Shown here: piece after piece, positions 18,023-32,320 of the stretch
How positions within the stretch are numbered: position 1 is the stretch's first letter
Layout: each line of letters begins with the position of its first letter
From: Chloroflexota bacterium
GTDB lineage: Bacteria; Chloroflexota; UBA11872
Length of the DNA: 64,000 nt
Direction: 5' to 3'
Assembly (NCBI GenBank): GCA_022824865.1
Contig: JAJDZD010000028.1
Location: 1 to 64,000 of the forward strand
Position numbers and translations under genes: made by a program
The notes under the pieces: generated by a model
Told to the model about the DNA's origin: nothing
Databases searched by the model: none
What the model saw: only the letters and a program-made list of their open reading frames with translations

Positions 18023-18663
18023 CAGTCCATCCCCTGAAGCGACTTTCGAACCGGCCGGATTGCGACAACCGTGTCGCGCGGGCCGGGGACGGCTCCAACC
18101 AGTAGAACGAGTCCGCGTTCGACGTCAATCTTGGCCACGGACAGGTTGCGGGCCGTAGCCCGGCCCCCGCCCATACGCCCTGCCATACGAGTGCCTTTGA
18201 AGACACGGCTGGGCGATGTTCCGGCACCGACCGACCCAGGGGCACGTTCGCGGTCAGACTGTCCGTGGGTTCGCTTACCGCCTCTGAAGCCATGTCGCTT
18301 CATGACACCCGCGAAGCCCTTGCCTTTTGAAACGCTGACCACATCGACTCGCTGACCAAGGTCCACGTTGGCCACCGTCAATTCGTCACCCACAGAGACC
18401 TCCGCACCCTCGTCGTTTCGGAACTCGCGGAGCACCCGGTAGGGCGGGAGGCGGCCCAAATGACCACGCTCGGCTCGGGTCAGTCGGCGTTCGGGCACGG
18501 GGTCGAAGCCGAGTTGCACGGCGGAATAGCCGTCGGTCGTCTCGGTTCGCACCTGCGTGACATGACAAGGACCGGCCTGGATGACCGACACGCCGAAGGC
18601 ATGACCTTGGTCGTCAAATATCTGCGTCATGCCGAGTTTCCGGCCGATCAATCCAACGGGCAT
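18022..18663 (-). CDS. rplC: 50S ribosomal protein L3 (uL3)
   Basis: Assembly initiator reaching the peptidyl-transferase centre. Markers: LIGRKLGMTQIFDDQGHAFG, VSKGKGFAGVMKRHGFRGGK, GTSPSRVFKGTRMAGRMGGG. Length 213 aa. 2 bases after rpsJ; starts the S10-operon series after rpsJ in the usual order C-D-W-B-S-V-C-P. Confidence 0.97.
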   Translation of the reverse strand: MPVGLIGRKLGMTQIFDDQGHAFGVSVIQAGPCHVTQVRTETTDGYSAVQLGFDPVPERRLTRAERGHLGRLPPYRVLREFRNDEGAEVSVGDELTVANVDLGQRVDVVSVSKGKGFAGVMKRHGFRGGKRTHGQSDRERAPGSVGAGTSPSRVFKGTRMAGRMGGGRATARNLSVAKIDVERGLVLLVGAVPGPRDTVVAIRPVRKSLQGMD

Positions 18664-18665
18664 GG

Positions 18666-19058
18666 CTATGACTTCAACTCGATGTCAACGCCCGCGGCGA
18701 GTTGCAATCGAAGGAGTTCGTCCATCGTTTGAGGCGTCGGATCGATCACATCGATCAGGCGCTTGTGCGTTCGCATTTCAAACTGCTCACGCGAGTCTTT
18801 GTCAATGAACGGTGAGCGAATCACCGTCCAGGTCTTGCGCTCGGTGGGCAGCGGAATAGGGCCGCGCACGTCGGCGCCGGTCCGACCGGCGGTATCGATG
18901 ATGCGTCGGGCAGCGTCATCCAGCACGCGGTGGTCATACGCCTTCAGGCGAATCCTGATCCGCTGCGTAGGCGATTGCCGCCGCGGCCGCGCAGGCGCGC
19001 GCCGGGACGAGGCTTCGAACGAAGCCTGACGGGAGGGCCTGGCGCGCGCTTGTGCCAT
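18666..19058 (-). CDS. rpsJ: 30S ribosomal protein S10 (uS10) with Arg-rich N-terminal extension
   Basis: Head protein, also the NusE partner of NusB in antitermination. The core begins at about residue 31 with [16 protein letters not shown] and shows [19 protein letters not shown] and [13 protein letters not shown]. The product has 130 aa, about 28 more than usual; the excess is an Arg/Ala/Ser-rich N-terminal arm ([20 protein letters not shown]). No alternative start codon exists between the ATG and the core, so the extension is genuine. 3 bases after tuf. Confidence 0.95.
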   Translation of the reverse strand: MAQARARPSRQASFEASSRRAPARPRRQSPTQRIRIRLKAYDHRVLDDAARRIIDTAGRTGADVRGPIPLPTERKTWTVIRSPFIDKDSREQFEMRTHKRLIDVIDPTPQTMDELLRLQLAAGVDIELKS

Positions 19059-19061
19059 CGG

Positions 19062-20264
19062 CTACTTGAGGATGCTCGTTACGACGCCCGCGCCGACAGT
19101 GACGCCGCCTTCGCGAATAGCGAAGTTCACGCCGTCTTCCAGCGCAATCGGCTGATGCAGGCGAACGGTCATTTCCACGTTGTCGCCGGGCACCACCATC
19201 TCGGTCCCGGCCGGCAACTCAATCTCACCGGTGACGTCCGTCGTTCGAATGTAGAACTGCGGGCGGTAGCCGCTGAAAAACGGCGTGTGGCGGCCACCCT
19301 CATCCCGTGTCAGCACGTAGACCTGCGCGTTGAACTCGGTGTGCGGCGTGATTGAACCTGTCTGCGCCAGCACCATTCCGCGTTCGACCTCATCACGCTC
19401 GATACCCCGCAGCAGGCAACCCACGTTGTCGCCGGCCACACCCTCGTCCAGCGTCTTGCGGAACATCTCGACACCGGTAACCACACGTTGATCGATTTCA
19501 GTGCGCATGCCCACGATGTCAATCTGCTCGCCAACCTGGACCTTGCCGCGTTCGACACGACCGGTCACAACCGTTCCACGACCCTTGATGCCAAACACAT
19601 CCTCCACGGGCATCAGGAACGGCTGGTCGACCGGACGCTCCGGCTGTGGGATATAGGTGTCCACGGCTTCCATCAGCTCCAGGATCGGCTGATATTCCGG
19701 AGCATCGAGGTCCGTGCTTTCCGACTCCAAGGCCAGCAGTGCGCTGCCCGGAATGATCGGAGCGTTGTCACCGTCGAAGTCGTACTTGTTCAACAAGTCC
19801 CGGAGCTCCAGTTCGACAAGCTCCAGCAACTCCTCGTCCTCGACGATGTCCGCCTTGTTGAGGAACACCACGATCGCCGGTACGTCCACCTGGCGTGCCA
19901 GCAGCACGTGCTCATAGGTTTGCGGCATCGGGCCGTCGTCCGCGCCCACCACCACGATCGCACCGTCCATCTGAGCGGCGCCCGTAATCATGTTCTTGAT
20001 GTAATCGCGGTGGCCGGGTGCGTCGATGTGGGCGTAGTGCCGGCTCTCGGTCTCGTATTCCGCGTGCGTAATTGAAATCGTGATTCCGCGCTCCTTCTCC
20101 TCGGGCGCGCGGTCGATTTCGTCGAAGGCCATGAAGTCGGCTAACTGCTTGTACGACAGCACCTTCGTGATTGCGGCGGTCAGCGTGGTCTTGCCGTGAT
20201 CAACGTGGCCGATCGTGCCTACGTTTACGTGCGGCTTGGTTCGTTCGAAGTGTTGGCGTGCCAT
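19062..20264 (-). CDS. tuf: Elongation factor Tu
   Basis: GTPase that delivers aminoacyl-tRNA to the ribosome. G1 is [10 protein letters not shown] (residues about 19-28), switch [15 protein letters not shown]4 NKAD; domains 2 and 3 follow with [18 protein letters not shown] and [14 protein letters not shown]. Length 400 aa. It is placed between fusA and rpsJ, linking the str and S10 operons; a second tuf copy may exist elsewhere. Confidence 0.98.
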   Translation of the reverse strand: MARQHFERTKPHVNVGTIGHVDHGKTTLTAAITKVLSYKQLADFMAFDEIDRAPEEKERGITISITHAEYETESRHYAHIDAPGHRDYIKNMITGAAQMDGAIVVVGADDGPMPQTYEHVLLARQVDVPAIVVFLNKADIVEDEELLELVELELRDLLNKYDFDGDNAPIIPGSALLALESESTDLDAPEYQPILELMEAVDTYIPQPERPVDQPFLMPVEDVFGIKGRGTVVTGRVERGKVQVGEQIDIVGMRTEIDQRVVTGVEMFRKTLDEGVAGDNVGCLLRGIERDEVERGMVLAQTGSITPHTEFNAQVYVLTRDEGGRHTPFFSGYRPQFYIRTTDVTGEIELPAGTEMVVPGDNVEMTVRLHQPIALEDGVNFAIREGGVTVGAGVVTSILK

Positions 20265-20293
20265 TCGCTCCTGTGCTCCTGCGCAGTGGGCGG

Positions 20294-22366
20294 TTACGAA
20301 ACCGGTGTCAGCAGTCCATCCGCGGCGCCCGCTTGCTGGGTCACCGCGTAGTGGGAGAATTCCATTGAGAACGTTCCGCGACCCTGCGTCGCCGAACGCA
20401 ACTCGTTAGCGTACCCGAACATCGTCGCGAGCGGTACTTCCGCGGTGATGATGTGCGATCCGCTGCGCATGTCCGCGCCATGGATCGTGCCCCGCTTGGC
20501 GGCCAAACCGGCCAACGTGTCGCCGACATAGTCCTCGGGAACAACGACCTGGACACCCATCACCGGCTCCATCACGTCGGTACGCGCCCTGTTCAACGCG
20601 TCTTCGACTGCCATGGCACCGGCGATTTCGAACGCCAGTTCCGAAGAATCCACCTCGTGGTAGGAACCGTCGACGAGCGTGATGCGCACATCCGTCACTT
20701 CCATGCCCTGCGGACCGCTTGCCAGCCGACGCGCCGCTCCGCGCTCGGCGGCCGGGACGAACTGTGTCGGTATGGCGCCGCCTACGATGCGCCGTTCGAT
20801 CTGAACTCCCGTACCAAGCGGCAGCGGCTCAAGCTCAACGGTCACGTCGCCGTACTGGCCGCGGCCACCGGTCTGTCGCACGAATCGACCCCGACCGGTG
20901 GCCTCCTTGCGTGGCCGCTCGCGGTAAGAAACCTGCGGACGGCCGATATTAGCGCCCACGCGATATTCGCGGAGCAGCCGGTCCACAATCACCTCCAGGT
21001 GCAACTCGCCCATGCCGGCAATCAGCGTCTGACCGGTTTCCTCGTTTGCACTGATGCGGAATGTGGGGTCTTCCTCGCCCAGCTTGCGTAGCGCATCGAT
21101 GATCTTGTCCTGATCCCCGCGACTCTTCGGCTCGATGGCGATAGTGACTACCGGCTCTGGGAATGAAATCGACTCGAGTTGCAGCGGATACTTCGGATCC
21201 GTCAGCGTGTCGCCGGTATTCGTTGAGCGAACGCCAACGGCGGCCAGGATGTCGCCATATCGGATGGCCTCCGTCACCTCTTCCCGCTTGTCGGCATGCA
21301 TGCGCAGCACTCGCGAAAGGCGTTCGCGCTTGCCCGCGGCCGTGTTGAGCACCGTTGAGCCCGGCTTGATCGAGCCTGAATACACCCGGAAATACGCAAG
21401 CTTGCCAGCGTGCGGGTCCGCGACGATCTTGAAGGCGATCGCTGTAAACGGGTCGTCGTCTGCCGGCCGGCGCTGTTCCTCCGCGCCTGACTTGGGATTG
21501 ATGCCGGTCACCGGAGGAACATCCAGCGGCGAGGGCAAGTAAGCCGTAATCGCATCCAGCAGGGGCTCTATACCCTTGTTGCGCAGCGCCGAGCCCATCA
21601 GCACCGGAACCCCCTGTGCCGTCACCGTCATCTCCCGCAGCGCCGCCGTCACTTCGCTGACCGTCAGCTCTTCACCGTCGAGGTATTTCACGGCAATGTC
21701 GTCGTTGAACTCCGCCAGCGCCTCCAGCATGTGGTCGCGCGCGTCGCCCGCGGCTGCTTCCAGCTCGGCGGGGATCGACCCTCGCTCCGGGGAGGCCAGG
21801 CCATCCCCCGTCCAGCGCACGGCTTGCATCTGAACCAGGTCCACGACACCTTCAAAGTCGGCCTCAAAACCGATCGGAATCTGAACTGGAACTGGATTCG
21901 CGCCCAAGCGCACACGGATGGATTCCACCGTTGCGTCGAAATCCGAACCACGCCGATCCATCTTGTTAATGAAGGCAACCCGCGGAACGCTGTACCGATC
22001 GGCTTGCCGCCAAACAGTCTCAGACTGCGGCTCCACGCCGTTCACAGCATCGAATACCACCACGCCGCCGTCGAGAACGCGCAGCGAACGTTCGACCTCG
22101 GCCGTGAAATCAACATGACCAGGCGTATCGATAATGTTGATGCGATGGTCGTTCCAGGACGCCGTGGTGGCGGCGGCCACGATCGTAATCCCGCGCTCCC
22201 GTTCCTGCGCCATCCAATCCATCTGGGCGTTGCCATCATGGACCTCGCCAACGCGATGAATACGACCACAGAAAAAGAGGATGCGCTCAGTAGTGGTGGT
22301 CTTGCCCGCATCGATGTGCGCAATGATTCCAATGTTGCGCGTACGCGAAATATCCAGGGTGCTCAT
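20294..22366 (-). CDS. fusA: Elongation factor G
   Basis: Translocation and ribosome-recycling GTPase. G1 is [15 protein letters not shown] (residues 17-31), switch [23 protein letters not shown]4 NKMD. Domain IV shows [16 protein letters not shown] and [10 protein letters not shown]. Length 690 aa, normal for a canonical EF-G. 33 bases after rpsG, 29 before tuf. Confidence 0.98.
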   Translation of the reverse strand: MSTLDISRTRNIGIIAHIDAGKTTTTERILFFCGRIHRVGEVHDGNAQMDWMAQERERGITIVAAATTASWNDHRINIIDTPGHVDFTAEVERSLRVLDGGVVVFDAVNGVEPQSETVWRQADRYSVPRVAFINKMDRRGSDFDATVESIRVRLGANPVPVQIPIGFEADFEGVVDLVQMQAVRWTGDGLASPERGSIPAELEAAAGDARDHMLEALAEFNDDIAVKYLDGEELTVSEVTAALREMTVTAQGVPVLMGSALRNKGIEPLLDAITAYLPSPLDVPPVTGINPKSGAEEQRRPADDDPFTAIAFKIVADPHAGKLAYFRVYSGSIKPGSTVLNTAAGKRERLSRVLRMHADKREEVTEAIRYGDILAAVGVRSTNTGDTLTDPKYPLQLESISFPEPVVTIAIEPKSRGDQDKIIDALRKLGEEDPTFRISANEETGQTLIAGMGELHLEVIVDRLLREYRVGANIGRPQVSYRERPRKEATGRGRFVRQTGGRGQYGDVTVELEPLPLGTGVQIERRIVGGAIPTQFVPAAERGAARRLASGPQGMEVTDVRITLVDGSYHEVDSSELAFEIAGAMAVEDALNRARTDVMEPVMGVQVVVPEDYVGDTLAGLAAKRGTIHGADMRSGSHIITAEVPLATMFGYANELRSATQGRGTFSMEFSHYAVTQQAGAADGLLTPVS

Positions 22367-22399
22367 GGGCCTCGTGTTCCGGGAGTCAGGCAGGTGGGG

Positions 22400-22870
22400 C
22401 TAATACGCGTAGATCGCGAACGCGCGGTTCGCTTCCGCCATCCGATGCATTTCGTCGCGCCGGCGAACGGCGCCGCCCTGACCGTCGGCAGCTTCCATCA
22501 GCTCAGCGGCTAGACGGTCCGGCATGGAACGACCGCCGCGATTGCGGGAGGCGTCAATCAGCCAACGCACGGCCAGCGAATAACGCCGATCCCCGCGGAT
22601 TTCCACTGGGACCTGGTAGTTGGCACCACCGACGCGGCGCGGCTTGACTTCGATCTGGGGCATGGCATTGCGGACGGCGGCTTCAAAGACCTCAATAGCA
22701 GGAGCGCCCGTACGCCCCTCAATGAGATCAAAGGCGCTGTAGACGATCCGCTGCGACAAGGACTTCTTGCCATTGCGCATGATCTTGTTAATGAATCGCT
22801 GCACCGTACGGTTGTTAAATCGAGGGTCGGGCGGAATCACGCGGCGCTCCGGGCGCTTGCGGCGCGGCAT
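22400..22870 (-). CDS. rpsG: 30S ribosomal protein S7 (uS7)
   Basis: Primary binder of the 16S 3' domain, near the E site. Markers: PRRKRPERRVIPPDPRFNN, INKIMRNGKKSLSQRIVYSA, PQIEVKPRRVGGANYQVPVE and RSMPDRLAAELMEAA. Length 156 aa. Follows rpsL after 72 bases in which I see no gene. Confidence 0.97.
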   Translation of the reverse strand: MPRRKRPERRVIPPDPRFNNRTVQRFINKIMRNGKKSLSQRIVYSAFDLIEGRTGAPAIEVFEAAVRNAMPQIEVKPRRVGGANYQVPVEIRGDRRYSLAVRWLIDASRNRGGRSMPDRLAAELMEAADGQGGAVRRRDEMHRMAEANRAFAIYAY

Positions 22871-22942
22871 CAGGCCTTACACTCCCGCCCGTCGGCGGCT
22901 GTGGGATGCAACGTCATTGCTAACGGCCGGTATACCTTGGCG

Positions 22943-23356
22943 CTACCCGCCACGCTTCGCGCCGTACTTGGACCGGCTGCGGCGACGTCCCTCAACGCCG
23001 TCGGCGTCCAGCGTCCCGCGAATGACGTGGTAGCGCACGCCGGGCAGGTCACGAACTCGTCCGCCGCGAATGAGAACGACCGAGTGCTCCTGGAGCCGAT
23101 GACCTTCACCCGGAATATAGGCCGTAACCTCAATCCCGTTCGAAAGGCGCACGCGGGCCACCTTACGGAGCGCGGAATTGGGCTTCTTTGGCGTGACCGT
23201 ACGAACCAACGTACAGACGCCGCGCTTCTGAGGCGAACCTTCGCTCCACTGCATTCGTCGGCGCAAGCCGTTGTACGAGTAATGCAGCGCGGGCGCCTTC
23301 AGCTTACTGCGTCGCTTTCTTCGTCCCTTACGGACGAGCTGGTTAATTGTGGGCAC
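22943..23356 (-). CDS. rpsL: 30S ribosomal protein S12 (uS12), Arg at the position of Lys88
   Basis: Decoding-centre protein. The family motifs are [38 protein letters not shown] and [17 protein letters not shown]. Two streptomycin-related lysines can be aligned by hand: Lys43 (E. coli numbering) is kept as K57, but Lys88 is replaced by R102 (codon CGT on the coding strand). The following Asp, the target of RimO methylthiolation, is kept. A 14-residue N-terminal insertion ([16 protein letters not shown] region) makes it 137 aa. Start is GTG at 23354-23356. Confidence 0.96.
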   Translation of the reverse strand: MPTINQLVRKGRRKRRSKLKAPALHYSYNGLRRRMQWSEGSPQKRGVCTLVRTVTPKKPNSALRKVARVRLSNGIEVTAYIPGEGHRLQEHSVVLIRGGRVRDLPGVRYHVIRGTLDADGVEGRRRSRSKYGAKRGG

Positions 23357-23381
23357 GACCTAACCTACCGAACCTTTACGT

Positions 23382-23413
23382 AGAAAAGACGCGACGGCAC
23401 ACGGCCAGTCGCG
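23382..23413 (-). terminator. Probable intrinsic terminator or attenuator after rpoC
   Basis: On the minus strand CGCGAC pairs with GTCGCG and, after one bulged T, GGC pairs with GCC around a 5-base loop; the hairpin is followed directly by TCTTTTCT. It begins 15 bases after the rpoC stop and ends about 25 bases before the rpsL start. Its place suggests partial termination between rpoBC and the str operon; no clear promoter fits in the remaining space, so read-through is likely. Confidence 0.6.
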
Positions 23414-23428
23414 ACCAAGGCAAATCTA

Positions 23429-26400
23429 TCACCGACCCAGCCCCCCGTCAACGCCATCGCCGTCGGACGCCGGATCGACTCGAACGACCGACGACTCGTC
23501 CACGCCCATGTCGTCCGCAGGGCGAAGAAAGTCGGCGAACTCATCGTCGGCGGCGGTTGAGGATGTTTCGATGCCGGCCAGCAGGTCGCTCTCGGCGGCG
23601 TCCATCGGCGGAGCATCGGCCGCCGGCATTCCCGCTTGGGCGCCGTCCTCCAAGTCAGAGGCCGCGTCCGCGCCATTGTCTGGCTCGCGTAGATCATCCA
23701 GCGATACACCCTCGGCCATATGCATAGCTTCGGTGTCGATCAGGACATCCGACGGCCCCGGAGCCTCAAGCTCCGGGCCATGGTACCGATCCCAGCCGGT
23801 TCCGGCGGGGATGAGTTTCCCGATGATCACGTTCTCCTTCAGCCCATGCAGGTGATCCGTCTTGCCTTCCACCACCGCTTCGGTGAGAACGCGCGTAGTG
23901 TCCTGGAACGAAGCCGCGGCCAGAAAGCTCTCGTTGTTCAACGAGGCCTTGGTCACGCCCAGCAGGACAGCGTGCGAATCCGCCACACGACCGCCGGTCT
24001 CCGCGACCTGGACATTGGTTTCGTCAAGTGTGGATCGATCTACCAGCGTGCCCGGCAGCAGCGTCGTGTCGCCAGGGGTGTCGATCGCGTCGTGGCGCAG
24101 CATTTGGCGGATGATGATCTCAATGTGCTTATCGTTCACCGCCACTCCAACCATGCGATACACCCGCTGGACTTCGCTGACGATGTACTGCTGCAGCTCG
24201 GGCCGGCCGCGCAGACGCAGGATGTCGTGCGGGTTCAGCGGGCCCTCGGTGAGTTGGTCACCCTGGCGAACGAATTCACCGCTGTGTATGCGCAATTCGG
24301 CGGCCAGCGACACGGGATACTCGCTGACCTCCTCTTCCTCTGAGCGCACCACGATCCGACCCTCGCGTAGTTCGACCACGCCTTCGGCGTCAGCCGTGAC
24401 GCCAATGCCAGCAACCTTGGCCAGCGCGCGCTTGCTGATCGTGTTGGACTTGCTCTTAGCCTTGCGGGCCAGCAGGTCGTCGGCCTGGGGCTTTGGCACG
24501 GCCAGAACAGCATTCTTGGCCACTTCCGCGCCATCTTCGACGATGGGAACCATGCCCGGATCGAGTACGTAGTCATATTCATGCACATGGGCCTCAACCA
24601 CACGGACTCGCCGCTGCTCGTCCTCCTCGATAACTTCGACGGTTCCATCAATGTCGCTCATCACGGCGACGCCCTTGGGAATGCGAGCCTCGAAGAGTTC
24701 CTGCACACGCGGCAGGCCCTGCTCCTTGTCCACGATGTCGGCACCCATGGCAATGCCGCCCAGATGGAACGTGCGCATCGTCAGCTGCGTTGCCGGCTCA
24801 CCCATGGACTGGGCGGCAATGATGCCCACAGCCGCTCCCTCGGCCACTAGTTCGTGGCGGGCCAGGTCCATGCCGTAGCACATTTGGCACAGGCCGCGGG
24901 CATTCCCACAGGTCATGGGCGACCGCACCTTGGCCGATTGCACCCCCGCGTTGTCGATCACCTTTACCAATTCGTGATCAATCAGGGTGCCCAATGGCAC
25001 GATGATCTCGCCGGTTTCCGGATGGATGATCGGGCGGGCGGGAAAGCGGCCGAAGCATCGGACGCCAACGGAGTCCAGCACCTCGTCCAGCGTGCCGGAT
25101 TCAACAGGGATCCCATCCAGGGTGCCGCAATCGTCTCCCATGACGATCACATCCTGGGCCACATCAACCAGACGCCGGGTGAGATAGCCACTGTCAGCGG
25201 TACGCAAGGCCGTATCGGCCAGCCCCTTGCGGCCCCCGTGCGTAGAGATGAAGTACTCGTGCGCCGACATTCCCTCTCGGAAGTTGGCGCGCACAGGCAT
25301 CTCGATGATCCGACCCGAAGGGTTGGACATCAGTCCGCGCATGCCGGAGATCTGCCGAATCTGGTCGAAATTCCCCTTTGCCGCGCCTGAGTTGCCCATC
25401 ATGAACACGGGGCTCATCCGGTCCAGGCTTTCTTCCACGGAGTTGGATACCGTCGCCATGGCATCGGTCCAGGCCTTGACCGTGAGTCGGTACCGCTCGT
25501 CATCGGTGATCAGACCATCGTCGTAGCTAGCCCTGATTCCGCTAACGCGGGTGTCGGTTTCCTGCTCCACCTGACGCTTGACTTCGGGAATCTCAAGATC
25601 CTTAATCCCCATCGTCACGCCCGAACGGGTGGCCCAGTACATGCCCAGATTCTTCAGTTGGTTGGCGACGTCGCCCGTAACGTCCATGTCCGTGTTGAAG
25701 AAGACCATTTCGATCACACGCCGCAGACCGCCCTTATCCAGGCGCTCGTTCACAAAGCGGAGGTCTCGCGGGATAGCCTGATTCAGCACAATGCGGCCGA
25801 CGGTGGTCTCGATTGCTGCCGGTCCGTCCTGGGCCATGGCATCGACGGGAAAGTCCTCGGGTGTGACACGCAGGCGAATCTTGGCTTGCAGGTCCACGGC
25901 TCCGTGCTCATAGGCCAGCACGGCGTCGGCGAAGTTGGCAAAGACTTTATCCTCGCCCTTGGCCCCGTCCCTGGCTTCGGTCAGGTAATACGCGCCCAGC
26001 ACCATGTCCTTGGTTGGGCTCACGATGGGCGTGCCGTCCGCCGGCGACAGGATGTTGTGCGTGCTCTTCATAATGTGCCGGGCTTCGTCCTGCGCCGCCC
26101 GGCTGAGGGGTACATGCACCGCCATCTGGTCACCGTCAAAGTCCGCGTTGAAGGCCGTGCATACCAGGGGGTGTATCTGGATGGCGCTGCCACTGACAAG
26201 CACGATGTCGAACGCCTGAATCCCCAGCCGGTGCAGCGTCGGCGCGCGGTTGAGCAGCACCGGATGATCGCGGGTGACCTCTTCCAGGGCGTCCCAGACC
26301 AGCGGCTCGGGATGCTCGACCATGCGCTTGGCGCTCTTGATGTTGCTGGCATGCCCGTCATCCACGAGCTTGCGCATGACAAAGGGCTTGAAGAGTTCCA

Positions 26401-28021
26401 GGGCCATTTTGGTCGGCAATCCGCACTGGTTGAGGTTTAGATGCGGCCCCACCACGATCACTGATCGGCCGGAGTAGTCCACCCGCTTGCCTAGCAAGTT
26501 CTGCCGGAACCGGCCCTGCTTGCCACGCAACAGGTCGCTGAGCGACTTGTACGGATGATTGGATGAGCCGGTCACGGCGCGGCCGCGCCGCCCGTTATCA
26601 ATCAGCGCGTCCACGGCTTCCTGAAGCATGCGTTTCTCGTTACGTACGATGATCTCGGGGGCCCCCAACTCCACCAACCGCTTGAGCCGGTTGTTGCGGT
26701 TGATCACCCGGCGGTAGAGATCGTTCAGGTCGCTGGTGGCAAAGCGTCCACCGTCCAGCTGAACCATGGGTCGCAGTTCGGGTGGCAGCACCGGCAACAC
26801 GTTCAGGATCATCCACTCCGGTCGGTTACCGGAGCGACGGAATGCCTCCACGACCTTCAACCGCTTGGCAGCCTTCTTTTGCCGCTGCTTTGAGGTCGCA
26901 TTCAACTCCTCACGCAACTCAGCCGCCAGGTCATCAAGATTCACATCGGCAATCAGGTCAAGGATGGCTTCCGCGCCAATGCCGGCCTCAAAAACGTCAC
27001 CGCAGGTGTGCGTGAGCTGCTGATAGCGAGGCTCCGAGAGCAACTGGTGCAATTCCAGCGTGCTCAGATCTTTACGACGCTGTTCGTAGAAGTCGCGTGC
27101 GTCGTTGACTTCCAGAACTTTGTCCTCGTCGATGCGGGTGACGGCCTGGTCACTCTCGCGTCGCTCGACCGCCTTGGTGGCAGTGAAGCGGTCGCGAGCG
27201 CCGGACTTTTCAGCTTCGAAACGGGCGGTCGCTTCGGCAATCGCCGCTTCGGCCGCCGCATCGAGCAGCGCTAACGCGTCCTGCGGCGGCACGCTGCCCG
27301 CGGCAACAAGAGGTTCGACCAGCCAACTCAGCCTTGCGTCGTCTTCGAGCTTGCGCTGGCCGACGGCCGCCAATAGGTTACGGACAGTGGAGGTTTCGGC
27401 GTTGATGGAGTCGACGCTGGCCTGGGCTTCCAGATCCAGCCGCTTCAACTCATCCGCGAGCTGCGAGTCGAGTTGCGCAGTCTGTTCCTCCAAACGCCGG
27501 TGCTCGTCCGCCAGACGCATGGCCGCCGAGTCGTCGATCTCCTCCATCCGGTCGGCCAGCTCCTGATCGACGTGGCCAAGCGCCTCGTCGCGAGCTTCTT
27601 CGTCCAGTTCGGTAACGATGAAGGACGCGAAGTAGACGATCTTCTCGAGATCGCGCGGCGTGATGTCCAGCACCTGACCGATTCGGCTCGGCGTACCTTT
27701 GAGGAACCAGATGTGCGTAATCGGCGCCGCAAGCTCGATGTGCCCCATCCGCTCGCGCCGGACACGCGAGCGAGTAACCTCAACGCCGCACTTGTCACAA
27801 ATGATGCCGCGGAAGCGCACACGCTTGTACTTACCGCAGGCGCATTCCCAGTCCTTGGTTGGGCCGAAGATCCGCTCGCAAAACAGCCCGTCACGCTCAG
27901 GCTTCAGCGTGCGGTAGTTGATCGTCTCCGGCTTGGCGACCTCGCCGTACGACCAGGATCGAACCTGCTCCGGCGAGGCCAGGTGAATCCGAATCGCGCT
28001 AAACTTGTTGACTTCAAGCAT
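23429..28021 (-). CDS. rpoC: DNA-directed RNA polymerase subunit beta' with lineage-type N-terminal insertion
   Basis: Catalytic subunit of RNA polymerase. The active-site Mg motif [16 protein letters not shown] is present; the N-terminal zinc site is [20 protein letters not shown] and a second cysteine cluster [11 protein letters not shown] lies near the C-terminal third. The trigger-loop region follows at [16 protein letters not shown]. The protein has 1530 aa. Between [10 protein letters not shown] (about residue 135) and [12 protein letters not shown] (about 350) there is an insertion of roughly 200 residues rich in Ala, Glu, Asp and Arg with long predicted coiled coil; Thermus beta' also has a large insertion in this area. 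The C-terminal 110 residues are acidic and of low complexity. 14 bases after rpoB. Confidence 0.97.
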   Translation of the reverse strand: MLEVNKFSAIRIHLASPEQVRSWSYGEVAKPETINYRTLKPERDGLFCERIFGPTKDWECACGKYKRVRFRGIICDKCGVEVTRSRVRRERMGHIELAAPITHIWFLKGTPSRIGQVLDITPRDLEKIVYFASFIVTELDEEARDEALGHVDQELADRMEEIDDSAAMRLADEHRRLEEQTAQLDSQLADELKRLDLEAQASVDSINAETSTVRNLLAAVGQRKLEDDARLSWLVEPLVAAGSVPPQDALALLDAAAEAAIAEATARFEAEKSGARDRFTATKAVERRESDQAVTRIDEDKVLEVNDARDFYEQRRKDLSTLELHQLLSEPRYQQLTHTCGDVFEAGIGAEAILDLIADVNLDDLAAELREELNATSKQRQKKAAKRLKVVEAFRRSGNRPEWMILNVLPVLPPELRPMVQLDGGRFATSDLNDLYRRVINRNNRLKRLVELGAPEIIVRNEKRMLQEAVDALIDNGRRGRAVTGSSNHPYKSLSDLLRGKQGRFRQNLLGKRVDYSGRSVIVVGPHLNLNQCGLPTKMALELFKPFVMRKLVDDGHASNIKSAKRMVEHPEPLVWDALEEVTRDHPVLLNRAPTLHRLGIQAFDIVLVSGSAIQIHPLVCTAFNADFDGDQMAVHVPLSRAAQDEARHIMKSTHNILSPADGTPIVSPTKDMVLGAYYLTEARDGAKGEDKVFANFADAVLAYEHGAVDLQAKIRLRVTPEDFPVDAMAQDGPAAIETTVGRIVLNQAIPRDLRFVNERLDKGGLRRVIEMVFFNTDMDVTGDVANQLKNLGMYWATRSGVTMGIKDLEIPEVKRQVEQETDTRVSGIRASYDDGLITDDERYRLTVKAWTDAMATVSNSVEESLDRMSPVFMMGNSGAAKGNFDQIRQISGMRGLMSNPSGRIIEMPVRANFREGMSAHEYFISTHGGRKGLADTALRTADSGYLTRRLVDVAQDVIVMGDDCGTLDGIPVESGTLDEVLDSVGVRCFGRFPARPIIHPETGEIIVPLGTLIDHELVKVIDNAGVQSAKVRSPMTCGNARGLCQMCYGMDLARHELVAEGAAVGIIAAQSMGEPATQLTMRTFHLGGIAMGADIVDKEQGLPRVQELFEARIPKGVAVMSDIDGTVEVIEEDEQRRVRVVEAHVHEYDYVLDPGMVPIVEDGAEVAKNAVLAVPKPQADDLLARKAKSKSNTISKRALAKVAGIGVTADAEGVVELREGRIVVRSEEEEVSEYPVSLAAELRIHSGEFVRQGDQLTEGPLNPHDILRLRGRPELQQYIVSEVQRVYRMVGVAVNDKHIEIIIRQMLRHDAIDTPGDTTLLPGTLVDRSTLDETNVQVAETGGRVADSHAVLLGVTKASLNNESFLAAASFQDTTRVLTEAVVEGKTDHLHGLKENVIIGKLIPAGTGWDRYHGPELEAPGPSDVLIDTEAMHMAEGVSLDDLREPDNGADAASDLEDGAQAGMPAADAPPMDAAESDLLAGIETSSTAADDEFADFLRPADDMGVDESSVVRVDPASDGDGVDGGLGR

Positions 28022-28035
28022 TCGTTCGGATCCTC

Positions 28036-31497
<3,462 letters not shown>

Positions 31498-31539
31498 GAA
31501 TCGCCTGCTCCTTCTTCGTTCCCGGGCGAGCGGAACCGT

Positions 31540-31560
31540 CGGTGGCCGGGACAGCCACCG
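31540..31560 (-). promoter_or_regulatory. Hairpin in the rpoB mRNA leader
   Basis: CGGTGGC and GCCACCG form a perfect 7-bp stem around a 7-base loop, ending about 31 bases before the rpoB AAGGAG. There is no T run, so it is not an intrinsic terminator. It could stabilise the leader or serve a regulatory role; no known leader motif is recognised. Confidence 0.35.
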
Positions 31561-31725
31561 CGACGGCGCACAGAACCAGTGCTCACGCAAAAACCTGCAT
31601 GGGTCGTTTGTGAAAAGGCAGTAGGCCGACGCACTCCCAGCGCGCGTGTCGGGAAAGACTGCAACAAGAACTGCGTCAGCGCGTCACATCCGTTTTCAGA
31701 AAGGCGTCCGTTGTCCCAAGGCACG

Positions 31726-31753
31726 AAAACCCAACTGGCGCACGCCAGTTGGG
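31726..31753 (-). terminator. Intrinsic terminator downstream of the HIT gene
   Basis: On the minus strand CCCAACTGGC and GCCAGTTGGG form a perfect 10-bp stem with a 4-base loop, followed at once by TTTTCG. It lies about 210 bases after the HIT stop and about 230 before the rpoB start, so it separates grpE-dnaJ-prmA-HIT from the rpoB transcript. It could also act as an attenuator if the rpoB promoter lies further upstream. Confidence 0.75.
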
Positions 31754-31960
31754 CATCGAATCTTCAGTTGGCTCGCAGCCGTACGGCTATTCGGGCACCC
31801 CCACGTTGACCCCAGCGTACCATACCGCCGCGCGGCATCAAAGCCCACGCCTCGGTGCCCACTCGGCCAGTGCCGGCCTTCGCCCGATTCGGGGCATCCA
31901 TCCTCGTTATCAGGCTCCGCAGCTGGGTGCTGGCTGGCACCCCGAACTGCCGGAACGACG

Positions 31961-32320
31961 CTAGCCGAGGCGGCCGTTCAAAGCGCGCCCCCCCAGCACA
32001 TGCACGTGCAGGTGCGGAACGCTCTGGGCCCCATCGCGCCCGTGATTGGTCGCGAGGCGATACCCGGACTCCGCCAACTCCTCGGCCTGGGCCACCGTGA
32101 TGGCCACGGCCATTACTCGACCCAGAAACTCCTGATCGTCCTTCAGTTCGTCAATGCTGGCCACATGCCGACGCGGCGCGACCAGCACGTGCGACGGCGC
32201 CTGTGGGTTGATGTCGCGAAAGGCAATGACGTGGTCGTCCGCATATACGCCATCGCTAGGTATGTCGCCGCGTGCGATGGCACAGAAGATGCAGTCCTGT
32301 TCGGTTGAATCAGCACTCAT
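31961..32320 (-). CDS. HIT family nucleotide-binding protein
   Basis: Histidine-triad protein of the Hint/HinT branch, typically a purine nucleoside phosphoramidase. It begins with CIFCAIARGDIP, the usual zinc-associated Cys start, and carries the triad HLHVHVLGG near residue 103. The 119 aa length is standard. It overlaps prmA by 4 bases and is the last gene of grpE-dnaJ-prmA-HIT; HIT genes next to prmA and dnaJ are common in Gram-positive-type genomes. Substrate not determined. Confidence 0.93.
   Translation of the reverse strand: MSADSTEQDCIFCAIARGDIPSDGVYADDHVIAFRDINPQAPSHVLVAPRRHVASIDELKDDQEFLGRVMAVAITVAQAEELAESGYRLATNHGRDGAQSVPHLHVHVLGGRALNGRLG

Larger units (their letters stand above)
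31498..31960. other. 463-base intergenic region holding the rpoB leader and an upstream terminator
   Basis: This is the only gene-free stretch above 300 bases. From the rpoB side it contains a 7-bp perfect hairpin next to the rpoB ribosome binding site (31540-31560), an intrinsic terminator for the upstream HIT-prmA-dnaJ-grpE unit (31726-31753), and about 200 bases (31754-31960) in which I see no gene or RNA. A promoter for rpoBC must lie here if the terminator is efficient, but no pair of -35/-10 boxes is convincing by eye. Confidence 0.6.

Noticed and set aside
26900-27650. RpoC insertion as an intein
   Set aside because: No Cys/Ser start, no terminal HN and no endonuclease motif; the segment is charged coiled coil.
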